Shown piece by piece: positions 8,634 to 17,668 of a stretch of DNA of 44,763 nucleotides. The stretch is taken from the NCBI GenBank assembly GCA_051878575.1, contig JBJEKJ010000042.1, positions 1 through 44,763 of the forward strand, read 5' to 3'. Source of the DNA: CALZFJ01 sp051878575 (GTDB taxonomy: Bacteria > Bacteroidota > Bacteroidia > Bacteroidales > Muribaculaceae). Below the pieces are notes generated by a model. The model ran no database searches, had not been told where the DNA came from, and saw only the letters and a list, made by a program, of their open reading frames with translations. Numbering within the stretch: position 1 is the stretch's first letter; the number at the start of each line of letters is the position of its first letter. Both the position numbers and the translations under genes were made by a program.

Positions 8634-8677
8634 AAAATGTCCGTAACTCCACGTTTTATGTGGGCTACGGACATTTT
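8631..8677 (-). terminator. Terminator of gdhA
   Basis: On the minus strand an 11-bp perfect stem (AAATGTCCGTA with TACGGACATTT, 20-base loop) continues into seven T. It begins 71 bases after the gdhA stop and overlaps the next gene's promoter. Confidence 0.85.
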
Positions 8678-8747
8678 ACCTATACGTTCCACTTGCAGCG
8701 ATATGAATCACTTCACGATTCACTGCTGCATGTGGCATTCAAAATCA

Positions 8748-10085
8748 TCAGATGATACCTTGTGCCATCATGGCATTTGCCACTTTCATGAAACCTGCAA
8801 TGTTGGCTCCCTTCATATAGTTGATGTAGCCATCGGGCTCTGTGCCATATTTCACACACTGAGTGTGAATATCGTTCATGATACCATGCAGCTTCTCGTC
8901 GACCTCAGCCTCGCTCCACGACAGGTGCATTGCATTCTGGCTCATCTCCAAGCCTGATGTTGCCACTCCGCCGGCGTTCACAGCCTTGCCCGGGCCATAC
9001 ATTATCTTATTCTCAATGAATGTGTCGATAGCCTCGGGGGTACAACCCATATTTGATACCTCACCTACGCAAAGCACTCCATTCTTCACAAGATTGTCGG
9101 CATCCTCCTTGCCCACCTCATTCTGAGTTGCGCAAGGCATTGCGATGTCCACCTTTACCTCCCACGGACGGCGGCCGGGATAGAACGTAGCACCGGGGAA
9201 TTTCTCCACGTATGGCTCAACGATGTCCTCACCGCTCGCACGGAGCTGAAGCATATAGTCGATTTTCTCGCCCGATATGCCATCGGGGTCATATACATAT
9301 CCGTCGGGGCCGGAGATAGTCACCACCTTAGCGCCGAGCTGAGTTGCCTTTGTGGCAGCTCCCCAAGCCACATTGCCGAATCCGGATATGGCGACTGTCT
9401 TGCCTGCGAAGTCCTCACCTTTGGTCTTAAGCATGTTGCGCACAAAATAGCATGCTCCGAAACCGGTAGCCTCCGGACGTATCTTTGAACCACCAAACTC
9501 CAAGCCCTTGCCTGTGAAAGTGCCTGTGTGCTCCTGAGCGAGCTTCTTGTACATGCCAAACATATATCCAACCTCACGGCCACCTACACCGATGTCACCA
9601 GCCGGTACATCGCGATCGGGACCGAGATTGCGCCAAAGCTCAAGAATGAATGCCTGGCAGAAACGCATAATCTCTCCGTCGCTCTTGCCGCGCGGGCTGA
9701 AATCAGAACCGCCCTTGCCACCGCCCATAGGCAATGTGGTAAGCGCATTCTTGAAGGTCTGCTCAAATCCTAAGAACTTCAATATCGACAGGTTTACCGA
9801 AGCGTGAAAGCGGATACCTCCCTTATACGGACCAATGGCATTATTGAATTGGACGCGATAGCCTATATTAGTCTGCACCTCACCCTTGTCGTCGACCCAA
9901 GCCACACGGAAAGTGAATATACGATCGGGCTCGACCATACGCTCAATAATCTTGGCTTTCTCAAATTCCGGGTGTTCGTTGTAAACATCCTTTACCGACA
10001 ACAATACTTCTCTGACGGCTTGCAAATACTCTTTTTCACCAGGATGCTTAGCTTCGAGGTTTGATAAAATTTCATTTACATTCAT
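8748..10085 (-). CDS. gdhA: NADP-type glutamate dehydrogenase
   Basis: Catalyses reversible amination of 2-oxoglutarate to glutamate, a main route of ammonium assimilation in Bacteroides relatives. The substrate-binding segment GPYKGGIRFH is at 85-94. The catalytic lysine region PMGGGKGG has K124, and the PAGDIGVGGREVGYM loop is at about 161-175. A Rossmann fold begins near residue 230 (VAISGFGNVAWGAA). The 445-residue hexameric form with this N-terminus fits the NADP-dependent biosynthetic class. The coenzyme choice is inferred from similarity, not proven. It is transcribed singly, with its own terminator and a divergent lpxD operon upstream. Confidence 0.96.
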   Translation of the reverse strand: MNVNEILSNLEAKHPGEKEYLQAVREVLLSVKDVYNEHPEFEKAKIIERMVEPDRIFTFRVAWVDDKGEVQTNIGYRVQFNNAIGPYKGGIRFHASVNLSILKFLGFEQTFKNALTTLPMGGGKGGSDFSPRGKSDGEIMRFCQAFILELWRNLGPDRDVPAGDIGVGGREVGYMFGMYKKLAQEHTGTFTGKGLEFGGSKIRPEATGFGACYFVRNMLKTKGEDFAGKTVAISGFGNVAWGAATKATQLGAKVVTISGPDGYVYDPDGISGEKIDYMLQLRASGEDIVEPYVEKFPGATFYPGRRPWEVKVDIAMPCATQNEVGKEDADNLVKNGVLCVGEVSNMGCTPEAIDTFIENKIMYGPGKAVNAGGVATSGLEMSQNAMHLSWSEAEVDEKLHGIMNDIHTQCVKYGTEPDGYINYMKGANIAGFMKVANAMMAQGII

Positions 10086-10177
10086 AATATTAATATTTAA
10101 TGGTATTTTGTTGTTCTACAATTTTGTTTGCTTTGTCCAAAATATGTTTCTTTTGGCACTTATTCATTGCGCCGACA

Positions 10178-10185
10178 CAAAAGTA
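10178..10185 (-). promoter_or_regulatory. Candidate -7 box for gdhA
   Basis: The minus strand reads TACTTTTG, matching TAnnTTTG, about 92 bases before the gdhA start. No good TTTG partner lies at the expected distance, so the call is tentative. Confidence 0.4.
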
Positions 10186-10415
10186 ATGCAAATTTCGATT
10201 CATTGTGCACATATCAACCATTTTTTATCATAATTTATTTATTTCACACATTGATATTGTCGAATTGCTACCAAATTAACTATAATTAACCCTAAATTAT
10301 GGTTCATTATTCAAATATCGGCCACCAAACCCCATTATTTACGACAAATATCCAAAATTTAACAGCAAATACGTAATAACAATTGCACTCCTTTTCACAA
10401 AATTAGGCCAAACAC

Positions 10416-10446
10416 TTTGTCAACTCATTATTTTTTTGCAATTTTG
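10416..10446 (+). promoter_or_regulatory. Candidate promoter of the lpxD operon
   Basis: TTTG at 10416-10419, 19 bases, then CAATTTTG at 10439-10446 (one change from TAnnTTTG). The lpxD start follows 29 bases later. Confidence 0.5.
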
Positions 10447-10475
10447 CAAATTGAAATTCATAAACAAATATAAAT

Positions 10476-11504
10476 ATGGAATTAACCGCAAGTCAATTGG
10501 CGGCACTCGTGAGAGGTAAAGTTGATGGCGACGAAAACGTCAGAATCAACAATTTCGCAAAAATAGAGGAAGCGACAGAGGGATGCCTTACATTCTTGGC
10601 CAACCCTAAATATACACATTTCATTTATTCTACGAAAGCATCGGCAATACTTGTAAGAACCGATTTCGTGCCTGAGCAGCCTATTGGGGCTACGCTGATT
10701 CGCGTGGACGACCCCTACTCCACTCTTGCCGAATTGCTCAACTTCGTGAGCAGCCAATCGGGAGAGAAATGCGGCGTAGAGCAGCCTGTTTTTGTGAGCG
10801 ACGGCGTGGAACTTCCCTCCGACATCTACCTCGGGGCTTTTGCCTACATCGGCAAAAACGTTAAGATAGGAAAGCATGCAAGAATCTATCCACAGTGTTA
10901 CTTAGGCGATAACGTGGAACTTGGCGACAATGTGATTCTGTATCCTGGCGTGAAGGTTTACCACGGTTGCAAAATCGGCAATAATTGCATTCTCCATGCC
11001 GGCGTGGTGATTGGAGGCGACGGATTTGGCTTCGCACCTACAAGCAACGGATATGAGAAAATCGCACAAATAGGAAATGTGATAATCGAGGACAATGTGG
11101 AAGTGGGGGCCAATACCACCATCGACCGTGCCACGATGGGCAGCACTCGAATATGCCGTGGCGTGAAACTCGACAACCTTATTCAAGTAGCCCACAATGT
11201 GGAGATAGGCGAGCACACTGTGATTGCGGCACAAACCGGCATCGCAGGATCCACCAAAATCGGCAGCCAAAACATGATTGGCGGCCAAGTGGGTTTCGCC
11301 GGCCACATAACAGTAGGGAATGGCAACCAGATAGGTGCTCAGTCGGGCATTCCAAACAATGTGAACGACGGAAATGTACTGATGGGCTATCCTGCCGTTC
11401 CGGCAAAGGACTTTGCCCGCCAGACGGTGTACGTAAAGAAATTGGCATCGCTCTACAAAGAGGTAAATGAGCTAAGGAAGAAATTAGACCAAATAGAAAA
11501 ATAA
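10476..11504 (+). CDS. lpxD: UDP-3-O-acylglucosamine N-acyltransferase LpxD
   Basis: Adds the N-linked 3-hydroxyacyl chain from acyl-ACP to UDP-3-O-acylglucosamine, the third step of lipid A synthesis. The N-terminal uridine-binding domain covers about residues 1-100, with the typical FLANPKYTHFIYSTKASAIL segment. Left-handed beta-helix hexapeptide repeats follow (about 105-310). They include NTTIDRATMGST and the catalytic-histidine segment QVAHNVEIGEHTVIA. A C-terminal helix (VKKLASLYKEVNELRKKL) forms the trimer arm. The 342-residue length is normal. It is the first gene of an operon with lpxC/fabZ (19-base gap) and lpxA. Confidence 0.96.
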   Translation: MELTASQLAALVRGKVDGDENVRINNFAKIEEATEGCLTFLANPKYTHFIYSTKASAILVRTDFVPEQPIGATLIRVDDPYSTLAELLNFVSSQSGEKCGVEQPVFVSDGVELPSDIYLGAFAYIGKNVKIGKHARIYPQCYLGDNVELGDNVILYPGVKVYHGCKIGNNCILHAGVVIGGDGFGFAPTSNGYEKIAQIGNVIIEDNVEVGANTTIDRATMGSTRICRGVKLDNLIQVAHNVEIGEHTVIAAQTGIAGSTKIGSQNMIGGQVGFAGHITVGNGNQIGAQSGIPNNVNDGNVLMGYPAVPAKDFARQTVYVKKLASLYKEVNELRKKLDQIEK

Positions 11505-11523
11505 AACATAAAAATATAGAACA

Positions 11524-12906
11524 ATGAAACAACGTACATTAAAAAGTGCATTTACCGTATCAGGAAAAGGCCTGCACACCGGCATAAATATTGAGGCTTC
11601 CTTTAACCCTGCACCCGACAATTTTGGAATAAAGTTTGAGAGAGTCGACCTTGAGGGAAATCCCACTATCGACGCCCTTGCCGAAAATGTAGTAGAGACT
11701 CAGCGAGGCACCGTAATAGCACACGGCGAGGCTCGCGTGAGCACAGTGGAGCATGCGCTCGCCTCACTCTATGCCGCCGGCATCGACAACTGTCTTATTA
11801 AGGTCAACGCTCCCGAGCTCCCGATTCTCGACGGAAGCGCAATAGAATATGCGAATAAAATCGAGGAGGTAGGATATGAGGAGCAGAAATCGGAGAAGAA
11901 CTACTATGTCGTGAAGCAAAAGATAGAGATAGTGGATGAAAACACCGGCTCCTCGTTCACCATTCTTCCCGACGACGAATTCAGCATCGACACCATGGTG
12001 GAATTCAACTCGCCGATACTTCCCAACCAATTTGCGTCGCTCAGCGACCTTAGCCGTTTCAAGGATGATATTGCAAGCTCACGCACATTCGTCTTCGTAA
12101 AAGAGATTCTTCCACTTGTGTCCAATAATCTTATCAAAGGCGGCGACTTGCAGAATGCTATCGTCATCTACGACTCGCCACTCGCACAGGAGGAGCTCGA
12201 CAAGATAGCCGATGCCATGGGCCAACCTCACAAGAGCGTGGACAGACTCGGCTACATCAACGATGAGCCGCTGCACTTCGACAATGAGCCGGCACGCCAC
12301 AAATTGCTCGACGTGCTTGGCGACATCTCATTAATCGGACGACCAATCAAGGGACATGTGATAGCAATACGCCCGGGGCACACGATAAACACTACATTAG
12401 CAAAGAGAATACGCCGCGAGTTGAAGCGTCAGGACATGCAGGCGCCTGTCTACAACCCGAATATCGAGCCTATAATGGACATCAACCGCATTAGGCAGCT
12501 GCTGCCCCACCGCTATCCATTCTTGTTGGTCGACAAGATTATAGAATTAGGCGAGTCGCACATCGTGGGTGTTAAGAATGTGTCGGGCAACGAGCCGTTC
12601 TTCCAGGGTCACTTCCCGCAAGAGCCCGTCATGCCCGGAGTGCTTCTCGTGGAGGCCATGGCGCAAGTCGGCGGACTCCTCGTGCTGAATACAGTGGATG
12701 AGCCGGAGCGCTATTCCACATATTTTATGAAAATCGACAATGTGAAATTCCGCCAAAAAGTCGTTCCCGGCGACACGCTTATTTTCCACTTGTCGCTCAT
12801 GACTGAGATACGACGCGGATGCGCCGTAATGAAAGGATATGCCTTCGTCGGCGACAAAATCGTGACTGAGGCTGAATTTATGGCTCAAATCATCAAAAAT
12901 AAATAA
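11524..12906 (+). CDS. lpxC/fabZ: LpxC-FabZ fusion: UDP-3-O-acyl-GlcNAc deacetylase / 3-hydroxyacyl-ACP dehydratase
   Basis: A bifunctional 460-residue protein. Residues 1 to about 305 are LpxC, the zinc deacetylase that commits sugar to lipid A. A zinc ligand is at H77 (in STVEHALASL), and the HKLLD motif near 259 supplies the other zinc ligands. Residues from about 320 are FabZ, the fatty-acid dehydratase. It opens with LLPHRYPFLLVDKI and carries the catalytic histidine and glutamate in GHFPQEPVMPGVLLVEAM. The fusion is known in Bacteroidetes and links the two fates of 3-hydroxyacyl-ACP. Both halves look complete. It lies 19 bases after lpxD and 18 before lpxA. Confidence 0.96.
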   Translation: MKQRTLKSAFTVSGKGLHTGINIEASFNPAPDNFGIKFERVDLEGNPTIDALAENVVETQRGTVIAHGEARVSTVEHALASLYAAGIDNCLIKVNAPELPILDGSAIEYANKIEEVGYEEQKSEKNYYVVKQKIEIVDENTGSSFTILPDDEFSIDTMVEFNSPILPNQFASLSDLSRFKDDIASSRTFVFVKEILPLVSNNLIKGGDLQNAIVIYDSPLAQEELDKIADAMGQPHKSVDRLGYINDEPLHFDNEPARHKLLDVLGDISLIGRPIKGHVIAIRPGHTINTTLAKRIRRELKRQDMQAPVYNPNIEPIMDINRIRQLLPHRYPFLLVDKIIELGESHIVGVKNVSGNEPFFQGHFPQEPVMPGVLLVEAMAQVGGLLVLNTVDEPERYSTYFMKIDNVKFRQKVVPGDTLIFHLSLMTEIRRGCAVMKGYAFVGDKIVTEAEFMAQIIKNK

Positions 12907-12924
12907 TCCACATATTTTTTTATT

Positions 12925-13701
12925 ATGAAGCAACCATTGGCATACGTTCATCCTGCCGCTAAAATTGCCTCAAACGTGGTAATCGACCCATTTGTGACAA
13001 TCGACCAGAATGTGGAGATTGGCGAGGGAACGAGAATCGGCAGTAACGTAACAATATTAGAGGGAGCACGTATTGGCAAAAATTGCACAATATGCTCAGG
13101 TGCGGTAATTTCGGGAGTGCCACAAGATTTGAAATTCCGTGGTGAGGACACTGTGGCCATTATTGGCGACAACACCACCATCCGTGAGTGTGTCACAGTG
13201 AATCGCGGAACTGCATCAAAAGGCAAGACGGTGATTGGCAGCAATTGCCTTATTATGGCTTATTGCCATGTGGCTCACGACTGCGTGATAGGCGACAACG
13301 TGATTATGTCGAATGCCGTGCAAGTGGCCGGCGAGGTGGTTATCGACAACCATGCGGTAATTGGCGGCGGAGCTCTCATCCACCAGTTCTCACACATCGG
13401 ACAGCATGTGATGGTTCAGGGTGGCGCTTTGGTCAACAAGGACATCCCTCCATACGTTAAGGCAGGCCGCGAGCCCATATCATACGCCGGAATCAACTCA
13501 ATCGGCCTGCGTCGCCGCAACTTCACCAATGAGCAGATACGCGAGATTCAGGAAATCTTCCGCTATCTGTACCTATCGGGACTGAACAACAGCGATGCCA
13601 TAGAGCGCATTGAGGCCGAACTGCCTGCATCCAACGAGCGCGACGAGATTATCATGTTCGTGCGTAACTCCAAGCGAGGCATCATCCGTGGCTATGTGTG
13701 A
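12925..13701 (+). CDS. lpxA: UDP-N-acetylglucosamine acyltransferase LpxA
   Basis: Transfers the first 3-hydroxyacyl chain to the 3-OH of UDP-GlcNAc, starting lipid A synthesis. Hexapeptide repeats of the left-handed beta-helix run from about residue 9 to 190. The catalytic-histidine segment AYCHVAHDCVIGDN is within them. The family signature GVPQDLKFRGEDT lies near 66-78, and a C-terminal helical part (about 195-258) includes GLRRRNFTNEQIREIQEIF. The 258-residue length is normal. It is the last gene of the lipid A operon. A terminator begins 35 bases after the stop. Confidence 0.97.
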   Translation: MKQPLAYVHPAAKIASNVVIDPFVTIDQNVEIGEGTRIGSNVTILEGARIGKNCTICSGAVISGVPQDLKFRGEDTVAIIGDNTTIRECVTVNRGTASKGKTVIGSNCLIMAYCHVAHDCVIGDNVIMSNAVQVAGEVVIDNHAVIGGGALIHQFSHIGQHVMVQGGALVNKDIPPYVKAGREPISYAGINSIGLRRRNFTNEQIREIQEIFRYLYLSGLNNSDAIERIEAELPASNERDEIIMFVRNSKRGIIRGYV

Positions 13702-13735
13702 TTAGGGAATCCATCCATAACCTACATACCAATCG

Positions 13736-13763
13736 AAAAGGGAGCCTTATCAGCTCCCTTTTT
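13736..13763 (+). terminator. Bidirectional terminator between lpxA and the epimerase gene
   Basis: A 10-bp stem (AAAAGGGAGC with GCTCCCTTTT) encloses a 7-base loop (CTTATCA). T-runs continue on both strands, so it can serve lpxA and the convergent gene ending at 13776. Confidence 0.88.
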
Positions 13764-13775
13764 CCGTATTTAGTC

Positions 13776-14903
13776 TCAAAGCAATTTTACGCCGATGCCC
13801 GGACGGTCAGGAATCGTGACCTGACCGTTCACAATCTTTATTCCGTCGAAACGGTCGTTGGCTATGAGCAAGTTTCCGTCGAGGTCGGCCCAGTCGACGA
13901 GCGGCGAAATCTGCGCCGCTGCCGTCACGGCACACGAAGTCTCGGTCATACAGCCTACCATTATCTTCATGTTGAGAGCTCGTGCAAGCGTAACCATCTG
14001 ATAGGCCTCGTGCAGACCGGTACTTTTCATCAGTTTGATATTTATTCCGTCATATACGCCCTGGAACCGCCTGATGTCGCCAATGCGCTGGAATGCCTCG
14101 TCGGCAATTATTGGCAACTTGCTGCGCTCGCGCAGCCATGCAGTTTCGTCAATCATCTCTTTTGGCATGGGCTGCTCCACGAAAAGGCAGTTCTTGTCGG
14201 CAAGCCACTCAATCATCTCAAGTGCCTTGTTCTTGTCGCTCCATCCCTGATTCGCATCCACACAAATAGGGCGATCGGTCATACTGCGTATTATCTCCAC
14301 CAATTCTTTGTCGTTGTCAAGGCCCATTTTCACCTTAAGCACCTTGTAGGGCTCAGCCTCAAGAACCTTTTGACGCACTACGTCGGCCTTGTCGATACCA
14401 ATGGTGAATGAGGTGTCAGGCGCTTTCTCGGGCGAGAGGCCCCATATTTTATACCACGGCTGTCCCATAATCTTTCCAAGCAGGTCGTGAAGCGCTATAT
14501 CGATCGATGCTTTGGCAGCCCGGTTGTTTTCCTCTATTGAGTCCACATAATGGAGAATCTCCTCGAGGCGGAAAGGATCGTTGAATTGCGACAAATCGAC
14601 CTTGCTGAGGAATTTGGTTACGCTCTCAACGCTCTCGCCCAAATATGGCGGCATTGAGGCCTCTCCATATCCCACGATACCCTCATACTCGATCTGCACC
14701 TGAACGTCGGGCGTGGTGGTGCGGCTATATTTTGCTAAATTGAAAGAATGACGCAACTTAAGCTCGTAGGGAGCAAAGGATAATTTCATCCTTCCGGGTC
14801 GAGACACTTTTTTTGTGGCACTGTCGAGTGCCGAGAGTGATATGGGTGAAGAAGCTGCCAACAGCCCCATTCCTGCTCCAATCAAGAATTTTCTTCTGTC
14901 CAT
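13776..14903 (-). CDS. L-Ala-D/L-Glu (dipeptide) epimerase, enolase superfamily, Tat-like signal
   Basis: Enolase-superfamily enzyme expected to epimerise L-Ala-D-Glu released from murein to L-Ala-L-Glu. The general bases are the KxK pair K190/K192 (LKVKMG) and K290 (INIKLMKSTG). The metal ligands are D216 (CVDANQGW), E243 (FVEQPMP) and D268 (IIADEAF). The N-terminus begins MDRRKFLIGAGMGLLAAS, a twin-arginine-like signal followed by a hydrophobic core, so the protein may be exported folded. The well-known homologs (YkfB, YcjG) are cytoplasmic, so this is notable. It is the last gene of a three-gene operon after the NlpC/P60 endopeptidase. Dipeptide specificity is inferred from that context and from family motifs. 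Confidence 0.88.
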   Translation of the reverse strand: MDRRKFLIGAGMGLLAASSPISLSALDSATKKVSRPGRMKLSFAPYELKLRHSFNLAKYSRTTTPDVQVQIEYEGIVGYGEASMPPYLGESVESVTKFLSKVDLSQFNDPFRLEEILHYVDSIEENNRAAKASIDIALHDLLGKIMGQPWYKIWGLSPEKAPDTSFTIGIDKADVVRQKVLEAEPYKVLKVKMGLDNDKELVEIIRSMTDRPICVDANQGWSDKNKALEMIEWLADKNCLFVEQPMPKEMIDETAWLRERSKLPIIADEAFQRIGDIRRFQGVYDGINIKLMKSTGLHEAYQMVTLARALNMKIMVGCMTETSCAVTAAAQISPLVDWADLDGNLLIANDRFDGIKIVNGQVTIPDRPGIGVKLL

Positions 14904-14977
14904 ATATCAATATTTTATTATTTAGTTATCATTATTCTATATTGTCAAGGCCACAGCTCAGCGACGGCTTAATGGCT

Positions 14978-16117
14978 CTATTTTGCAAAATACCAGGGAT
15001 GATCGCACACGGCGACGATACCCGGAGTGCCAATCTCTCCATCAATGCGGCTAATCGACAGGAACGGGGTGGAAAGATAGCCCGATGCGCCCGGATCGAC
15101 ACTATTTATTTTCACCCTGCCCGAGCAGTGTATGTACTCGCCATTGCGCAGATAGATGCCCACATGTGTGACGCGGCCGCTTTCCGTGCCGAAAAACACC
15201 AAATCTCCATTCTTGGCGCTTTTCCAGTCTTTCGCTGATATAATCTTTCCATGCAGCGCCTGCTGAGAGGCATCGCGCTGCAATATGATGCCATTGGCAA
15301 AATAGCTCACCTTGACAAGTCCTGAGCAATCGGTCACTTTTGTAGAGGTTCCGCCCCACAGGTATCCTGAGCCAATCATTCGCCTTGCAGTCGACTCAAT
15401 TATCTTGTCGCTGAATTTCTGTCTCGACCATGAGTAAAGCTCCTTGACATCGCCACAAGACACATATCCCACTCTGCCGTCGGGAGTTGCGAGTTGCAGC
15501 CATTTGCCCGACTTCCCCCTGTACTCGAGAATATTGCCAAGCACTAAATCGCTCACCGTAGCATCACTGCCGGGCTTTTCCACTAATTGCGACTGATATG
15601 TAGTGACGATATATCGCTGCGACTTCTTCCACACGTCGAGCTCTTGAGCCGTCAGCCTCTGCAATGAGTTTGATGGAATATAGGATATGTAATTGTCGGG
15701 GGTCTGAACCCTGTACCAATCACCTTTTCGCTGCAACACCTTCACCGGAGTGCCCATTATGGCTTGAGTAGCCATTTCGGCAGCATGCCTTCCGTCGGTG
15801 CGAAGCGAGGCTATCGAGAGCATCACGAGCCCCCAGGGCTTGTCGAGCGAGTTCTCAAGCACTGTTATGCTGTCGGTCACCTCTATGCCCAATCGCTTTG
15901 CCTCGTTGAGAATCACTGCCTTGTTGGCGCCGTTATCGACCTCGCCTTTAAGTATCCATGTGTGATATTTTTCGGTGCAAGTGATATTCCACACAGCCGT
16001 GCGCGAGTCGGGCGCATATTGTTTTCTCAGGCTGTCGGCCACAGCCTTCATGTCGTGCGCGGCAATACCTGGCAGCACTGCGGCAATAGCCGCCAATGTG
16101 AATAATGCTTTTTTCAT
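14978..16117 (-). CDS. NlpC/P60 peptidase with SH3 domains (murein gamma-D-Glu-diamino acid endopeptidase type)
   Basis: Predicted to cut between D-Glu and the diamino acid in murein peptides. A signal peptide (MKKALFTLAAIAAVLPGIAA) leads to an N-terminal domain, then bacterial SH3-like domains (about 118-222). The C-terminal NlpC/P60 domain carries C264 (VTDCSGLVK), H318 (RVTHVGIYL) and H330 (YIHCSG). This layout matches YkfC-type enzymes, which release L-Ala-D-Glu. I chose the ATG at 16117, which begins the signal peptide. A longer frame from 16168 would overlap the upstream gene and precede the signal with an unlikely tail. The gap to the gene upstream is 19 bases. Export fits use of murein fragments outside the cytoplasm. 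Confidence 0.92.
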   Translation of the reverse strand: MKKALFTLAAIAAVLPGIAAHDMKAVADSLRKQYAPDSRTAVWNITCTEKYHTWILKGEVDNGANKAVILNEAKRLGIEVTDSITVLENSLDKPWGLVMLSIASLRTDGRHAAEMATQAIMGTPVKVLQRKGDWYRVQTPDNYISYIPSNSLQRLTAQELDVWKKSQRYIVTTYQSQLVEKPGSDATVSDLVLGNILEYRGKSGKWLQLATPDGRVGYVSCGDVKELYSWSRQKFSDKIIESTARRMIGSGYLWGGTSTKVTDCSGLVKVSYFANGIILQRDASQQALHGKIISAKDWKSAKNGDLVFFGTESGRVTHVGIYLRNGEYIHCSGRVKINSVDPGASGYLSTPFLSISRIDGEIGTPGIVAVCDHPWYFAK

Positions 16118-16136
16118 ATAATGCAACATTTCTATT

Positions 16137-17576
16137 TTAATTAGCCTGTACAGGCTCAAACTTGTCAATAATCAATTTAGAGCTCCATTTGCCCATCGGC
16201 AGGTTGCCTCCTGCCCATTCGGCCTCTCCAAGTTGGAAGTCCACCGTCTCGCAGCGGATATATTTTTTCTTTGGCGACAACTCTCCATTCACGCCCTCGT
16301 TAGTGGCAAACCGATAGATGTCAGTCCCGGTCTTGTAGTAATCCTTAATACGCGTGCCTCTCGACATACGTCCGAACGATACGTCGCACGGCACCCATCC
16401 TGTTCCCTCAAAGTAAATCTCGCCCCAGTCGTGGAGATTCTTCTCATCGGGATGCAGCATCCAGCCACTCTCCCATCGGGCAGGGATGCCAAGAGAGCGG
16501 AGCAATGTGATATTAAGCAGCGACACCTGGCCACAGTCGCCATGCCCCTCGGCAATCACATACTCAGGGATATTTGGAATGGTGCTATAGTCGCGCGCGC
16601 CGGCCCACGGATATCTGGCCACTATCCAGTCGTATATCATGCCGGCGCACGTCACAGGATTGGTCTCGTCGCCAACTATGCTCATAGCGAGCTCACGCAT
16701 CTTGTCGCTAATCACTATGTGGGGATACTCGGTGGATGTATATTTCTTGTATATGTCACACTCCTTGTCGTAGGGCCTCAAATTGGCATTTATAGTCTCG
16801 GCATCGAAATATTGTCCGCCCACCTCATAGGCAAGTGTTATCTCGAAATGCGTTTCTCGGTCTTTTACCGCCTTGTCCTCCATGTACACAGTGTGGTGGA
16901 CACTCCCTTCGGAGAATTGGGGATCGTGCGACGAAGCAATGAGCTTGATATTGCGCTGACGGCCATTCTCAAAAGGATAAGGCAGCCACACGCGCACAAC
17001 CTCGCCGTCGGGAACGGCATTGGCGTCAACGTCGAGAGTGAAGGTGATTTGCGCTGAATGCCAATTCCTCACATTGTCATCGTCGGCAGCCGAGGCCATA
17101 AGCTTGTCGTAGTATGCGGAATATATCCTGAATCCCTCATCCTTGTTGGCACGGTTGTATTCAGCAAAATCGGCAACGTCGATAAGCCTCAGATTCCTCA
17201 CCGACTTGTTGAACCATCGCTGCTCACCATTGATGTCCATTGTCTCTATATAGCGTTTGCCTATCCACTCATCTATCTGCGAATCGGTCACTCCGGGCAC
17301 AAGCTCCCTCACCCGCCTACGTCCATCTTCGGGAGTGATGCCGAAATCGGACTCAATTCTCGACATAATCTGGCGAATCGAGTCAATTTCTATGCAGAAT
17401 TGCTGCTGCGCAGCTTCGTCGAGTGAGTTGAGAATGCTATCGACGGTAGTGAAGTTGCCGCGGTGCAACTGTGAGATTGCATCGGTTTTCCAGTCGGTGG
17501 TATCGCCTGTCGGAGTACAAGCCGCCGACAAGAGCAATAAGGCGGCACCAAATAGATAATGTCTACAATAGTTCAT
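16137..17576 (-). CDS. Transglutaminase-like lipoprotein
   Basis: A 479-residue lipoprotein whose lipobox LSAAC places the lipid anchor on C20. The C-terminal half is a transglutaminase-like cysteine-protease fold. Its triad is C348 (GHGDCGQVSLL), H382 (NLHDWGEIYF) and D398 (WVPCDVSFG). The N-terminal 150 residues are helical and unassigned. A beta-rich region (about 172-255) precedes the catalytic core. The substrate is not known. Its place as first gene before an NlpC/P60 endopeptidase and a dipeptide epimerase suggests a hydrolase acting on murein or other peptides at the membrane surface. A promoter lies about 60 bases upstream. Confidence 0.88.
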   Translation of the reverse strand: MNYCRHYLFGAALLLLSAACTPTGDTTDWKTDAISQLHRGNFTTVDSILNSLDEAAQQQFCIEIDSIRQIMSRIESDFGITPEDGRRRVRELVPGVTDSQIDEWIGKRYIETMDINGEQRWFNKSVRNLRLIDVADFAEYNRANKDEGFRIYSAYYDKLMASAADDDNVRNWHSAQITFTLDVDANAVPDGEVVRVWLPYPFENGRQRNIKLIASSHDPQFSEGSVHHTVYMEDKAVKDRETHFEITLAYEVGGQYFDAETINANLRPYDKECDIYKKYTSTEYPHIVISDKMRELAMSIVGDETNPVTCAGMIYDWIVARYPWAGARDYSTIPNIPEYVIAEGHGDCGQVSLLNITLLRSLGIPARWESGWMLHPDEKNLHDWGEIYFEGTGWVPCDVSFGRMSRGTRIKDYYKTGTDIYRFATNEGVNGELSPKKKYIRCETVDFQLGEAEWAGGNLPMGKWSSKLIIDKFEPVQAN

Positions 17577-17637
17577 ATTAGCCTTTATTATAATAGTCGT
17601 TTTTTCTTGATAATCACCATTCAGAATTTATCCTACA

Positions 17638-17668
17638 CAAAGTTACGATTTATGAGCGGAAAAACAGA
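17638..17668 (-). promoter_or_regulatory. Promoter of the murein-peptide operon
   Basis: On the minus strand: TCTG (17668-17665), 19 bases, then TAACTTTG (17645-17638). The -7 box is a full match and the -33 box has one change. The start codon is about 60 bases on. Confidence 0.55.

Larger units (their letters stand above)
10086..10475. other. AT-rich divergent regulatory region, gdhA / lpxD
   Basis: A 390-base gap with no credible gene. It holds a candidate -7 box for gdhA near 10178-10185 and the lpxD promoter at 10416-10446. Between about 10210 and 10410 I see only AT-rich sequence, with no strong hairpin or repeat. Confidence 0.7.

Noticed and set aside
13698..14411. 237-codon plus-strand frame opposite the epimerase gene
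   Set aside because: The minus-strand epimerase shows all catalytic motifs; the plus frame shows none.
16118..16168. Longer start for the NlpC/P60 gene
   Set aside because: It would put 17 odd residues ahead of a clear signal peptide and overlap the upstream gene.
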